Position numbers and translations under genes: made by a program. This document shows positions 1 to 13,043 of a DNA stretch of 64,000 nt, one piece after another. Where the stretch lies: positions 40,821,201 to 40,885,200 of the forward strand of contig CM034307.1 of assembly GCA_019925795.1 (NCBI GenBank), read 5' to 3'. Positions within the stretch are counted from its first letter, which is position 1; every line of letters starts with the position of its first letter. The notes below the pieces were generated by a model. It was not told the origin of the DNA. It saw nothing but the letters and a program-made list of their open reading frames with translations, and searched no databases. This DNA is from Dendrobium chrysotoxum (Eukaryota > Streptophyta > Magnoliopsida > Asparagales > Orchidaceae).

Positions 1-1000
1 TGTAAGATTGACTTCTGATTTCAGAAATGAATATATATTATTTAGGAATTAGTTATGCTTGTAGTTAAATTGAATATTTATTAGTGCAAAATCATATGTA
101 TTAGTTCACTTATCTATCCTATTTCATTTAAATATTAGGGTGCTTTTGAACTTAAGCTTCACATATAGCATTTTTTAATGTACTCATTTCTTCTTTTGCT
201 TTTTCATATTTTCTTTTATAATTTCTCATTTTTTTTATATTTGTAGAGTACATATTTAATGATTTTAAATATCAATTTCACCTTCATCCTCTTCCAAATA
301 TACTTGATTAAATGTAAGGATTTAATATGATCACTAATTCTATATTTAAGTTTACTATTATCTTCCTAATTTAAGCTATCTACTTCTTTTTCCTAAGCTC
401 AATTACTCATTCTTCAACTTAGTAGTCAGTGCATCAGTGTATAGTTTCTAAGTTCAAAAGTAAGTCAATAACTTAAGTGATATATGTAAGTTAATTATTA
501 AGCTTCTTAAATTATGAATTATTATGCATTATTCATTCAAACTATCATTTAAGATTTTATTATTATCTTAATTTTATATAATTTTTAATTGTCATTTTTA
601 TTCTAACTAAATAAGCAATTAAAATGAAAACACTATGTAGAGAACAATATTGCAACAGCTAAGCATTAAGGAATTTAAATTAAATTTAAACAATAGAACA
701 CATTGCACTTGAACAAGTAAAAAATAGAATATGAAATAACATGCCTTTTCATTTGAATAATAATAAGCTCAAAGGCACTAATTATAACTACTAAAAATAA
801 ACATAAGAAAATTAGTGCATGAAGCAATATTGTTCAATCAAGATCCACAGGATCGGATCTTATCAAGAATAATAATAAATGCCTTATCGGAATAATAATA
901 ATGGCACTCATGGCCACAACACAACATCATTCTAACAACATCGCATCATAATATCATGGGATCCCCCCCCTCCCCAAAATAAAAGATATGAAAATAACTA
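1..1000. other. AT-rich non-coding DNA
   Basis: No open reading frame with recognisable protein similarity, terminal repeat or RNA gene was seen on either strand. The sequence is strongly AT-rich. A C-run (about 962-970) and short AAT/ATA-rich stretches near 865-905 are the only local features. Confidence 0.5.
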
Positions 1001-1002
1001 CA

Positions 1003-1028
1003 AATAACTCTCCTCTCTCTCTCTCTCA
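1003..1028. repeat. CT/GA microsatellite
   Basis: A short pyrimidine run of CT dinucleotides with one interruption lies in non-coding DNA. No function is implied. Confidence 0.8.
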
Positions 1029-1899
1029 AGCCTACCAGAAATAACCAATAAAAGAAAAATAAATGACTCTCATCACTCAAAGTCACGATCCTCCTCCTCC
1101 TCCTTATCATCATCAAGCCGGGTCAAAACAAATGGCTGGTATTTTGGAGTAGTAGGGAAATGCAGCTGGTATTTTGCGGCTGGTCTAGATTCTCCACAAA
1201 GGGACTCTCCTCCTGAACATCCCCACTAAAGCCTCATTAAATTTGGTTGTATAGTGGTAATGTTTTTCTTGCATACCCAAGTAGTGTGCTTGGCATTCCT
1301 TACTTGTTGATCTCATTTTTTTATGAGGTCATCAGCCTAAACTACTCATCCATCTAATGGCTGACAGCCACCCAGCTGTCAATCATCCAATCTATAATCC
1401 TTAAATCTACCAATATCTAGGTTATAAATATCCAATTAATTAATCAACCAGCACTTCAAGTACTCTACAATCATCTAGTCTCCACTTAATCAATCACCTC
1501 TATAAACATCATCAATTAATCAATCAACAATACATCCAACTTATAATCTATACTTCAATCATCTATACATTCAACCAGCAACCAACTAGTCAAGCAATCA
1601 ATCAATCAACTCATAGCCATCTGAACTATCATCATCTGATCACATGATCTACAATTATTCAACACTCTAATCAAATCAAGCTTCAATCACCTGGACAATT
1701 GCAGCCTTACATTGCAATCAACTGACTCAGTGTACTACCTAGCTCAGTGCACTGACATCATTGACCTCAATCCTACCCAAGTTATTTTGCTAGGAGTTTC
1801 ACATTGCAAATCATCCATCACTAACTCTCTGAGTTAGTGATTAATCAAGCTAGCTAAATTGATCATACACTTCAATCACCTTCAATTGAATTCTAAATG

Positions 1900-4800
1900 A
1901 ACCATGATCTCCATCAAAGTGTTCTGAACATCACTCTTAGTGAAATGGACTTGAGCGGTCACCCTGACCCAGTCATCAGTTGACTTGGTCAATTGGACCC
2001 ATGTTTGATCAAACCAAGTCAACATAGGGTCAAATCAGTGCATGCAATCAGTTCAAACTATCCAACCCTTCTATATAACTCAATTGCATGCTTTGAACAT
2101 CCCTAAGCCCTCCATGAGTCAACTCTCAGTTGCTTTAACTTGGTCAACAATTTGGGTTTGATCAAACAAGATATATTTGGGTTAGCTCATTGCATGTAAT
2201 CCAATTAAAACCTCCAAATCTTTCAAAATCACTTCATTAAATCACTCAAATACAACCAACACCTCTGTGAGTCAAATCATGATTGCTTTGACTCAGTCAA
2301 CTCACCATGGATAGATAATAATTAACATTCTACTCAAACTTCCACACATCCCTCACATCTTTCATATTCCACACTTACCAACATTTAAATACTCCCTAAA
2401 GTCTACCCTTGTTTGCATTGATAGTTGACTAGTCGATCAGTCAACATTGAACATCAAAGAGACCATTTGGTCAACACCCCATCATTGCCTCAAGCTTTTC
2501 CCATTCCATTTCATTAACACTCATGATCCTCCTAGTCTCCACCTCAGCCAGCTTGACCAGTTGACTAGTCAAACCAGTCAATAAATGGCCAAGAGACCAT
2601 TGACTGGTTAAACTTCCTTAAGCAAGCTCTTCCCTCCACACCAGGCCCATCCAGTCCACTTAACTAACTCTAGAATCTTCTCAAACACACCATGACTCGA
2701 GCTCGACCCATGGTTTAGTACTTGGTAGCTCGAGTGGTCCCCTCCATGTGAAAATGACCTCAGGTCATTTCCCATGGTCCAGTTCGTCTCCTTATTGCCT
2801 AACTGCCAATGACACATGTCTAGCATCTAAGAAATCAACCTAAATCATCCCAGCCGTCTAGGTGAGCTCCAGAGTTTGAATTGAGCCAAGGTATACAAAA
2901 TCTTCATACACATATTATTCTCACCCTAGCTTCTCACCAGACCTTTTGGCATTTCATTTTGTATTCCCAGATACTGCCCTTCGTCCCCCATCAATTTCCT
3001 GGCGTTTGGAGCTCGTCGGCAGTGATATCAATGGAGGACCACAAGCTTATCCATCCAAGTTGTCCCAAATAATCTTTTAGTGATCCTCGGCTGTCGAAGT
3101 CTTCTGCAAAGCTGTAGAGAAAGTCTCAATGAAAGAAATGAGCCTTATACATCCATTGAAACCACTCGTGTTAAGGTAAAATCTAAACCCAAGATTACTA
3201 TATAGGTTTCTAAATAAAGATTCAAACATTGCATACAAATTGAAATAAACTATCCCCCACTCTTCCTTTGATCCTACTATACCCGTGTCCAAGTTTTTAG
3301 GCCACTTGATTAATTGTATCGAATGTATAAGGAAAAATATGGGTCTAGGGTTTTCGATTGATCGGAAGAAGATGACGAGTTCATAGTTGTCTGATTCATC
3401 CTATTCGAAACCAACAGCTCTGATTATGCCGGATAATACACTCATTTTATCTTACCAAATGAAGCAGCGTATTACTTCTGATCTGACGTAATCCAAGTCA
3501 TTCAGCCCAACCACGAGATCGAAACTCAACCATCTAATCCCTCTTAATCGAGTCTAACTGCAGGATCATATCCCCGCCGTCGGATGGAAGCTACGGGATT
3601 GAGCGGCTCTAATCTGCTTGTCGATTCACTTAAGTGAGCTAATGCAGATGACCGTAGCCTTCCATGTGGCCCAGTCGTTTGCTGTCGCGTGGAAAGCCGT
3701 TGTCCCCGTCTGAAAATCCACTTAAATGAAATATTTAAATCTAGAAATGAACCAGAAGTTCAAAAAAATGTAGAAATTTCTTCTCTTAACCATTTTTGGA
3801 GTTCTTGGACTCTATGGATTCAAGATAAAGAGCACTTTATTTTAAAAAATAAAATTAGATTACTTTGATTAATATTTTAGTAGTTATTTCAATAATACAG
3901 AAAACTTTAGTTTAATTTTAAATAAAAATATATAAGTAATATTGACCTAAATTTTGGCCGAGCTATACTACAATTTATGCCTGACCTCCCCTGAAATTTC
4001 CAAGGCTATTTGATGTAAATACAATTAGTTCATGAATTTACAAAAACCTAGGTCATGATTTGACCTAGATTTGTGGAAATTCATAACTAATTCAATTCTC
4101 ATCCAATTTATGCATATTATGGCTCTATGGATTCAGTATGATGAACACTCTCATTTAAAAATAAACTTAGAACCATATCATCTATAATTTGGAATAAAAT
4201 GATCTTTAAATGTCTACACATGTATGCTTTTGGCTCTCAAAATGTGCATAATCTTAGGTTCAAATTTGGAGGGGGAATATTTGAAGATGTTACCTACATC
4301 CTCCAACGTTCCTAACCAAATTTGGTACATATATTATGTGTAGTTAAATTATAAAAGTTTGAAGGCCACTATGTGACCTATAACTTTGATAATTCATTAC
4401 ATTTATCCCATAAATTATTAGTCACTCACGGTTGTTGTGGATTGTTTGATTGTGTATAAGGGTTAGAAACATTGACTTTCAATCCTAGCAAACACAAGTG
4501 ATATTTAAAGACAATAATCAAGGACATGTCTAGTGAACTTAAGCAATTCATAGGAGTTCACATACACACTCTATAAGCATGAGAACTTCAAACATAGCAA
4601 ATTTAGATACATTATACTTTTTTATGATTAAATACACCCTTGATTTGATATTAATTAACCTTCAAATAATGATTAATCAATTAACCCTTCATCAATGGTT
4701 TATCATTCAATAATTTTCCAATAAACCAAATAAAATCCATAAAAATATAAAATCAACTTTAATCAATTTTAAATTAAACCTAAAACCATTAAAAAGTAAA

Positions 4801-5955
4801 AAAAATCCAATTTTAATTAAATTTTTATTAACAACTGATTAACCCTTTATTAAACATTATTTAAATAAATTCATTAAAAATATAATAAAATTAAAAAATG
4901 CAAAACAAATTGAAATAAAAATAAAATAAAATTAGAGATTAATAATTCAAATTTAAATAAAAATTTTCAATTAAAATTTAATTTTAATTCATTAAATAAT
5001 TAATTTATTAATATAATTAATTAAAAATAATAAATAAATTTTAAAAAATACATAAAAAATTAAATAAAATTCATAGATTAATTATCTAAGTTTAAATAAC
5101 ATTTTTAAATAATAATTAATTAAAATTCCAAATAATTCAATAAAAATTAGAGAAATGCAACAAAAATATTAAACATTAAAAAAACAACATTGATTTGATA
5201 ATTTATTTGACTAAAATTTATTTATTTTATCAAATAAATTTGATTATTAATCTTAATTAAATATTAGGCTTTTATGCTTCATGATTACTTCCATTTGGAG
5301 GCCATTTAGCATTATATTTCAAAACCTTTAACACATTAAACCACCTATCTCTTTATGTACTGCTTGATTCCATTTGGAGGGTACTTATATATGTGATTAA
5401 GGGATTTAATAAATCTTAAATAACCAATTAAGGGTTCAATGCACCATGCTAGCCTCCACTCACGGAAGGCATAGGTGTATAAATTTTTACAACCCTTAAT
5501 CAAATACTAATAAATTATTGACCCTATATATCATGCTTGACTCCATTTGGAGGGCATGTATATTGGATTGAAGGGTCCCTTTTTATATCCCTAATAACTT
5601 ATAAACAACATCTTCTAATGTTTTATGTGGTCATCTATCCTATATGGGGGATGATTGTATTTCATTTGCAAGCCTTCTAGGATTTATAAATTACTAATCC
5701 TTGCACTTTGGGGTCAGTAATCTATAAGTTCTTTGTAATTAAACAATTAACTCCAACTATTAAAAATCTAAATAATTAACATACACTTCAACTAAATTCC
5801 TCTTTTTGACCTTTAATAAACAAACATTTAAAAATACATGCAACTTAAACACAAAATTCCTATAGGACATATCAAAGTCGCACAGCCTCTTTCACACACT
5901 TAGATGGTTTGCTAGGACAACCAACTCTAGCCTAAGTGATCGGTAGTGTGGATTG
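1900..5955 (+). mobile_element. Diverged relative of the giant Tat-type LTR, partial
   Basis: Read on the minus strand, this stretch is collinear with the + strand of the giant repeats at 23,316-30,938 and 37,490-45,048. Because the giant element's own sense strand is minus, the sense strand here is +. Anchors, in order: 5,858-5,945 matches the 25,700-25,790 block (the TTGGYTGTCCTAGCAAACC segment); the GC-rich 3,540-3,760 block resembles 28,080-28,300; 2,400-2,780 resembles 28,990-29,300; and TTGAC/GTCAA-dense 1,960-2,110 resembles 29,290-29,830. Similarity is much lower than between the two giant LTRs, so this is an older or different family member. It breaks off abruptly near 5,955, the part matching 23.3-25.7 kb is absent, and no coding region is attached. 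The left limit is uncertain and may reach about 1,400. Confidence 0.6.
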
Positions 5956-7640
5956 ATTGTCGGTACTTTACTTGGAGAGTCCCCGTGTTTGTTTATTTAT
6001 ATTTTTGCACTCCGGAATGTCATACATTTTAATTTTTGTTGGTGCACTTAGGCTCTTTAAGGACCACATTAGAAGTATTAGGATATTATACAATTGCTGC
6101 ACTTTATTATTATATGCTAATGCTTTTTCTTTTTTAGTTTCTTATATTTCTGCAAAAGTTAGTAGAATGTACCTAGGAACTGTGGTGTGTATGTATCAGA
6201 GTCTATAAAAAATATATTTGTATATAAATCGAGTTGTACAACATCACGTGTTATAAAAGAGTCAAATGCACCTACTTATACATACAGATGGGGCTCCAAA
6301 TGATATCTTCTTCTTTAGAGGGTAAATATCTTTCGGAACTCCACAGGAGACTCGAAGCCCGAAGACACTAAGCAGGTGTATATAATTTCTATACATATGG
6401 TAGGTTTAGAACCCAAGTTTATTGTGGTGGAGCCTAACCACCTTTCTTTCCTTCAGAGTCCGAGTCTTTTAAATGTTTAAATCAATAAATAAATGAAATT
6501 TCTTTTATATTACACAGAATTCTTTCTTTATTACATTGCATACAAGCATTGCATTATGTGGGTTGTATATTGTATTAGTAGGTAGAATTTTCCTAGGTTT
6601 TTCTTAGTATATGTGTTATGGACTTTGTAGGAACACATATACTAGTTCTAGGATGATACAATACTAGGTACTGTATACACGAACACCTTTACATGCATTT
6701 TATTTCTTATAATGTACACTAGCCAAGCACATTAGCCTACAATAAGGTAGTGGGGTCCTCTTGTGCCCTGAGGATGCCTCGCTATTCCTGTTGATATAGG
6801 GTTGTCATACTGCTAAATTTTTTTCAAAATTTTGGTGGTTAGAAATTTTAGTTAGGTTAACTAAATAAGATAAAATTTAGAGCTCTTAGCAAGTCATCTC
6901 GTTAATGTCATTTGAACTTAAAGAAAATAATTACTCATCTTGAGTCATCATTTGGAGTCTGATATATTCATTTGGTATCTTAAGATAGAGCTAGCTTTAT
7001 CATTTATCACATCTAGGATGATTACTTGTGTATTAGGTTGTTAGCTGACTACTCATTCCAAGCAGGCATAAGCCCAGTCGTATGTGTACACCTCATACTC
7101 CTAATAAATAATAAATATATACATATATTAAATATAAATGTAATTTTTTATAAAATGTAACAATATTTTGGAAGGGATAATTGATATTTTCAAAACATCT
7201 AAGGGAATTTGCTTATATATATGATTGTATTATAAGTTTAGAACTTAATTTTCACTTTAATCAAAAAAATTTTCTTTAGAGATGTAATCAATTGTAGAGG
7301 CTTGCCTCTATAGGATCCCAAGATCCCAATATAAAATAAACTCTGTCTTAGTTTGCTAAGATAGGGGAAAAATATCTGGACATTGACTAAAGTCTATTCT
7401 TGGTTAATTTCATATTTAAAATGATAGTTGAATGGGACTTTTATCCTTCAGGATAATTGTTGCATTCCCTACACTGAGTTTGTATACAAAAATAAATTAT
7501 TTCTTTCAACAAGTCAATAATTTAGTGTTAGTCTATTCCTAAGGATAATTAATACTAATTATGTGAATTTATCTAAAAAAAATATTAAATCAAATATGGT
7601 TACACATCTATACATTTAATTTTTCCACACCACTCTCCAG
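5956..7640. other. Unassigned repeat-like DNA
   Basis: No gene was recognised. The 6,240-6,480 and 6,700-6,790 stretches are more balanced in base composition than their surroundings and look like retroelement non-coding sequence, but no termini or partner copy were found in the window. An 83-codon ORF near 5,957-6,208 starts with TTG and has no recognisable motif. Confidence 0.4.
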
Positions 7641-7649
7641 AATTCTATC

Positions 7650-8510
7650 ACCCCTCCATCGGCTACCTCAAATCAGCTACATAATCTCTAAGAGACTTAG
7701 GAGTCCTAGAATTCCTCCTACTGTTTCTGCTAGACCTATTAGTCAAACGAGACTCGCTTGGGCCACCCTCCTCTACACCTAATCATTTAGAACCCTTTTT
7801 CTTTTTATGAGGATTGAAATAGGAAAAAATTCCTCTTCACTAGGATCTCCCCTCACACCAGCATTTACACATAAGGCATATATAAGAGAAGGATGCCCCA
7901 AGCCTACAGAAGTAGTGCCTTAATAAAGTAAGTCAAGAAGGAATGAATAAGCTTTCCCACATCAATGTTATACCCAACATGAATAACATAATTAAGAATA
8001 GCCCGGCCCTTGGTTACCTCACTAATATTTTTGCTAGGCAAAAGTCTAACATAAATAAAGTAATGCTAGGCCTTAGACAGCTGGGTTAAATAGGATGCAA
8101 AAAAATTAATAATTTTATTCTCCCTTTTCTTCCAAATAGCCCCACTATTAAAGGTATAAAAAAGGGGTATACTCATCAAATTCAAAATTTGGAAGCTTAT
8201 AAAGGTGGTTGATAGTCACAGGATCAAAGGGCACCCACTTACCTCTCACATAACACTTATTATCCATAGCCTCTTTTCCATTGAAAAAAAACTCTCCCAC
8301 TACATTGATAATTGCAGTATATGGTTTCTTACAAAATTGCACCCAACGCCAATTTATAATTATTTGCATAACTTTCCCTTATGGGTTTTGGAAGCCTCTC
8401 TGAGGGATCATCTGCTTGGATACCTTTATAGTTCCATATCTTTGCTCAACCTCAGTAGAAATGAATTTGCTCTTATCATAAGATAATGAAGATTTCTTTT
8501 TGCCAAACAT
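7650..8510 (-). pseudogene. Plant retrotransposon env-like / 'putative plant transposon protein' ORF, broken
   Basis: On the minus strand an ATG at 8,510 opens a frame beginning MFGKKKSS. After one in-frame stop near codon 44 comes a stretch with WRWVQFCKKP, VVGEFFFNGKEA, VRGKWVPFDP and TINHLYKLPN. This is the pattern of the plant transposon protein family (PF20167-type) found in Athila-like and related gypsy elements. After a stop and frame change at about 8,150, further family-like segments follow (GAIWKKRENK, FIYVRLLPSK, EVTKGRAILNYVI, NIDVGKLIHSF), down to about 7,860. Several stops and shifts make it a pseudogene. In transcription order it follows the gag relic at 9.5-10.7 kb, as an env-like ORF would, but no pol lies between them. 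Function in the element is unknown; the family assignment is by motif recall. Confidence 0.65.
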
Positions 8511-8559
8511 TTTAGGGGCATTTTGCCCTAAAAATAAAAAAACTCAAATAATGAACGCA

Positions 8560-9230
8560 AAAAACTTAGAGAGAAATGAAGGAAGAACATAATGAAAAAA
8601 TCTAAACATACACCCTATATATAAATATCACAAGCGCTGCGACGCTCAAAGGAGAAGCACTACGATGCATAAAAACATACAAAATGATAAAGGGTTAAGC
8701 TGATAGATGTTTCAACAGTACGAGACACGTGGCACTACGACACATATATTGGAAAATGAAGTGCCAGCCTTTTGACTTGGGAAATGCAGTGGTGCTTGAC
8801 ATGCACGAGAGTTGTGATGCTTACTAAAACTATCATCATGATGGTTTAACTATCATAATAATGAGTTTTACGTAATGTTGAGGCGCTGGCAACAGTGCTA
8901 TGGTGCTAAATGAAGTTTCATAATGTAAAAAAGCTATGAAAGTATGACTTTTTTACTGCAGCGCCACAACACTGTAGAACCAATGCTACAATATTTGATA
9001 AAATAGTGCCGAGGCGTTTTGTAAGGAAAACTAGCGCTACGATATTTAATGATACAGCACTGCGGCAATGTAATCTAGAAAATTTTCTGGAGGCTTTAGC
9101 ACTGTAATGTTATTTTTGAATGCCACAATGCTTAGCTTGCAAATGTTACAACGCTTCAAATAATAATGCTGCAACGTTAGTTCAATTTTTAGCACAACAG
9201 CTTTTTCTCAGGAAACTTTTCATAACTTTG
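8560..9230. repeat. Spacer with dispersed GCGC-type motifs
   Basis: This is AT-rich DNA with many degenerate copies of a GC-rich, near-palindromic motif of the form (A/T)GCGCYRCRRCGCT, for example near 8,634-8,650, 8,950-8,975, 9,030-9,065 and 9,150-9,180. The same motif class recurs inside both Athila-like LTRs (11,960-12,400 and 15,750-16,150). Just beyond, near 9,303-9,320, the minus strand carries a TTAGGAGGCAACCCAA-like string, which I recall as typical of the stretch after pol in Athila-like elements. Confidence 0.6.
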
Positions 9231-9529
9231 TCAAATTAATATTAATATTTTTATATACTATAACTTAAAAATTATAAAACAAAGTATACAAATATAGAAC
9301 AAAATTGGGTTGCCTCCTAATACAGTATTATATTTATAGTCTTTAGTCAAACTTACCTATATATATCATTTTGGCTGTAATGAATCACTATAATTTCTCA
9401 AGTGGTCTCTACTATGTTCCTTTCCTTTTTCCTTTGGATTAATTTCAATATTATTGAGCAAAATTCTATAAGGTCTACTACTAAAAAAGATTGGAAGCTA
9501 TCCTAATTTTATTTTTTTTAATTTTTAAT

Positions 9530-10731
9530 TGAAGTTGCCTAACTTTGTAATTGGGTATCTAACTCAATCACAACCTCTTCCAAACGTGATTTCTTCTCTC
9601 TAAGCTGATTATTTTGGTTAAAACTTGGGGGATATGAAGGTCTAAGATTTACTACAAGTTGGTGAGGATTATTTCAATTTTCTCATTAATTAGATTGACC
9701 TACATTCCACTAATTATTACCACCAATATTATTATTTAATTAACTAAAATTGGGGTGATTCCTCCAACCTAAATTATAAGTATTGGAATAGAGATTATCT
9801 TATCTTCTAATTAAATTTATATTCTCAATCCCTTGTGCATTAATATCATTCATTGAATTTAAATCATGCTCGAATCAAATCTGACCCTGAACTAACTCTA
9901 ATAGCATCTAACTTTTTAAAAATTATAGCTAGTTGCGCAATTAAAATAAATAATGCATCTGATTCATACACACCAGCTACTCTCTTAGGATTCACCCTAT
10001 CAAAAGGCCACTAGAAATTATTTGTAGTTATTTTCTCAATTAGTTTATATGCTTTCTCAAATTACTTTGACATTAAGGATGGTCCAGCTGCTACATCTAT
10101 GATTGACCTAATAGATCCTACCAATCTATTATAAAAAGTTTGAATAACCAACTAATTGTGTAAAGCATGATGATAATATTTTTTAAGTATTTTCTTAAAT
10201 CTCTTTCAACTTTTATAAATTAACTCTCACTTAAACTGATGTGATATCATTCTTAAGTTTGACAATTTTTTATGGTGGGAAATACTTAGCTAGGAATTTG
10301 TATGTCAACTCATTCTAAATGGTTATAAAGCTTGGGGAGGGGGCAAATATTAGCTTTATTTCTTAAAGAAAATGGGAACAATCGAAGTCTAATAGTATCA
10401 TCACTGATACCATTATACTTAAATATTGCACATACTTTCATGAAACTAGCTAAATGCAAGCTGGGATCCTCAACAAAAGTTCCCTTAAATTGGAAATTTT
10501 GAATCATTTGAATTATGTTAGGTTTTAATTCAAAGTTATTGGCCTAGATAGTATGTCTATTGATACTCTGATGGATTCCTTTTACTAAAGGGTTAGCATA
10601 CTCTTTAAGAGGTCTATGATGGTCCTAATCTTGTATTAGTTTAGACATCTTTAATTTTTTTTAAAATTCTGTAAGGGTCCTTTCTATCTCAGAATCAAAC
10701 AACAAGGCCTCCTTACTAGATCTACTAAGCA
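9530..10731 (-). pseudogene. Athila-type Ty3/gypsy gag polyprotein, broken
   Basis: A minus-strand gag relic starts at an ATG near 10,731. In order it shows a leader with RPLKEYANP, the string ANNFELKPNIIQM, then FKGTFVEDPSLHL, FMKVCAIFKYNG and SDDTIRLRLFPFSLR (10,507-10,310), the hallmark of Athila-lineage retrotransposon gag (PF03732 region). A frame change follows, then FYNRLVGSIRSIIDVAAG, FEKAYKLIEKIT and RVAGVYESDA (about 10,150-9,960), and finally a C-terminal NLRPSYPPSF (about 9,640). Gag proteins form the virus-like particle that packages element RNA. Stops and frameshifts throughout make it non-functional. The LTR at 10,985-12,506 lies just upstream in the same orientation, with about 250 bp of leader between. 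No protease, reverse transcriptase or integrase similarity follows before the GCGC spacer. Confidence 0.8.
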
Positions 10732-10984
10732 TGCAATAATGATGCAACAAAAATATGATCACAAACTAAACAATCAATAAAATACTTTTTTTGTTTTTTT
10801 TTTAATTTTAGCAAACACAACAAAAATAAAGATATAGGGAACAAGTAGGTCTAAATATATACTTATTTCAATAATAAAGTTTTAAATTATGATACACATA
10901 TTACTTCCCAAACAATAGCTCCAAAAACTTGATGGAGGCTATTGTGAGCAGATTGTGTTACTCTTGCACTATGTAATATGATTA

Positions 10985-12506
10985 TGCTTAGGTTTTTTTT
11001 ATATAAAAATAATAAAAGCCCATTAAATACACAAGTATGCGTGTTGATCAAGTAATAAAATAATATAGAATAATGTCAATCCCACGAGGAAGTATTCTGC
11101 TTAATTATAATTAAACTACTACTATTTAATCTAAATGCATAATTTATCCTACTGAATGTAAAATGATGTTTTTGAGTTTTTACCACTTAATGGAGACTTG
11201 CAAGAAAATTGTACACTAATAAAGATAAATTTATTTTAACTAATAAATGTAAAACAATATAGTTTTTCTAATGAGACTCTTTATTTTAGATGTGGGTCAG
11301 AGCATATGTATACATAGATCTCTATCGAGCTTATATGGTTGAAAAGAGAGATTTAAAGCCTTCCTATAATTATACTATCTACATAGAACCTAAAACATTT
11401 TACATCATATATCTAGGTATGCTGACATTCCATTTTAATACTCATATTTATTTTAGTATTCCTCCATCGAGGTTATACATCGTAATATATATTAACTACA
11501 TACATGGTCATTGTATGTATTAAATGAAGAACAGAGGATATTAAAAATATCTATGAAATAATTTAAAGCACAAGAGTCTACATTAGTATTTACTATGTAT
11601 TTATAATATTAGCCCAAGACTTAAAAATTTTGCCAGACATGGATAACACAAGAAATAAACTCATGTTCATTTCATTCATATATAAAAAAGATACAGGATA
11701 ATGAATAAGATAAATGTCACCGAAAGGATCAATTGATATTCTCCACTCTTTCTTCCTCCAACAATTGATTTGCTTACAAAATACAGGCTAATATCTCTCA
11801 AATGAAAGTATCTTACACTTTTCTAGCCTCTCTTAGACTTTACTCTAAGGAGAAACTAAAAGAAGATGCTATAAAGTATATGACTCCACTAAAATGACAT
11901 AACTCTCTAAATAAGATAATTGAAAATTATATTTATATAATTATAGGAATGAACTTAGGTACCGTGGCGCTTAACATGGTGGTGTCGCAATGGTGTAATA
12001 TAAACTAACACCTTGGCACCATAATACTTGCCCTGCTATGGTGATAAGCTGACCTAACATGATTAATGGTTGAATGATGCATCTTTTGGCTGAGTAAGTG
12101 CCGCTTCTCATTTTAATAACTACTCCATCATGGCACTATAAAAAGTTGAGAGCTGTGATGCTTAAAAGGATAATCTAATTGTGCGGCGTTGTGATAATCG
12201 ACTCTTCAATATTCAAATTCCCAAGACTCTAGTGTTGTCATGCTGATTTATGGCACAACGGTGTTATGATGCACTATAGCATGATCTTCCAAAATTTCCA
12301 GAGAGGCCTACACTGCAATGTCTGAATTAGGCACTGGGTGTTGTAGATGCCAATATTACGGTGTAGAATATGTGGGCGTTGCAGCACTTATTTGGCACTC
12401 GTGAATTTTTTATCTTTTCATGAATAATTCATACACAAATATAATTAAAATAAAATATTTTCACTAAAATTTAACATAATAAATAGTACATAATTTACAC
12501 TTAATA
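10985..12506 (-). mobile_element. Athila-like LTR (5' LTR of the minus-strand gag relic)
   Basis: Reading minus, the segment starts near TATTAAGTGTAAATTATG at 12,506 and ends ...CCTAAGCA at 10,985. It matches in inverted orientation the LTR at 15,653-17,039: both have a start of the form TRATAAGTGYAAAT, GCGC-type motifs in the first third, a 'CCCAYGAGGAAG' block near the 3' end (11,080-11,095 here, 16,925-16,940 there), 'CAAGTATRC' close to the end, and a CYTAAGCA terminus. It is followed directly by leader and gag. Divergence from the other copy is high, so these are two separate old insertions rather than the pair of one element. Confidence 0.65.
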
Positions 12507-12955
12507 CTAACACAAGAAGTTATGAGGGCTTGAATTTTGATATCTATTTTTTATGGGAGGTATAAGGGCCTGAGGGAAATCTTTTATTTTTTGTTCTAAT
12601 ATATAAAGTACTTGTTTATTTACTTTCAATGCACAGTCTATTTTTTTAGTTATATGTAATTTGTATTATGCTTAATATAATAATTTTATTATAAACTACC
12701 TTTATATTCTATTAAAAGCATACTAAGTAACTTATTAAAAATTTAGATCGGTGGATGTGGCATGTTGAACTATGCTGGCTCACACATATTATGCTTTTTG
12801 TTTCATGTTAGGAGAAAGAGAAGGAGCCCATTGACTAGCTGGGTATTTAGGATCTGATCGATTTGAGTCTACATAAGTATTTCCTAATTTTATACATGCA
12901 TGGATAGTTATTTAATTATTTTGTTTTAGCCTGTAGCCATGTAATATAGTGTGTA

Positions 12956-13043
<88 letters not shown>

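Noticed and set aside
2881..3292. Small ORFs at 2,881-3,292 as genes
   Set aside because: They have no motifs and lie in sequence collinear with a non-coding LTR; the + one starts with TTG.
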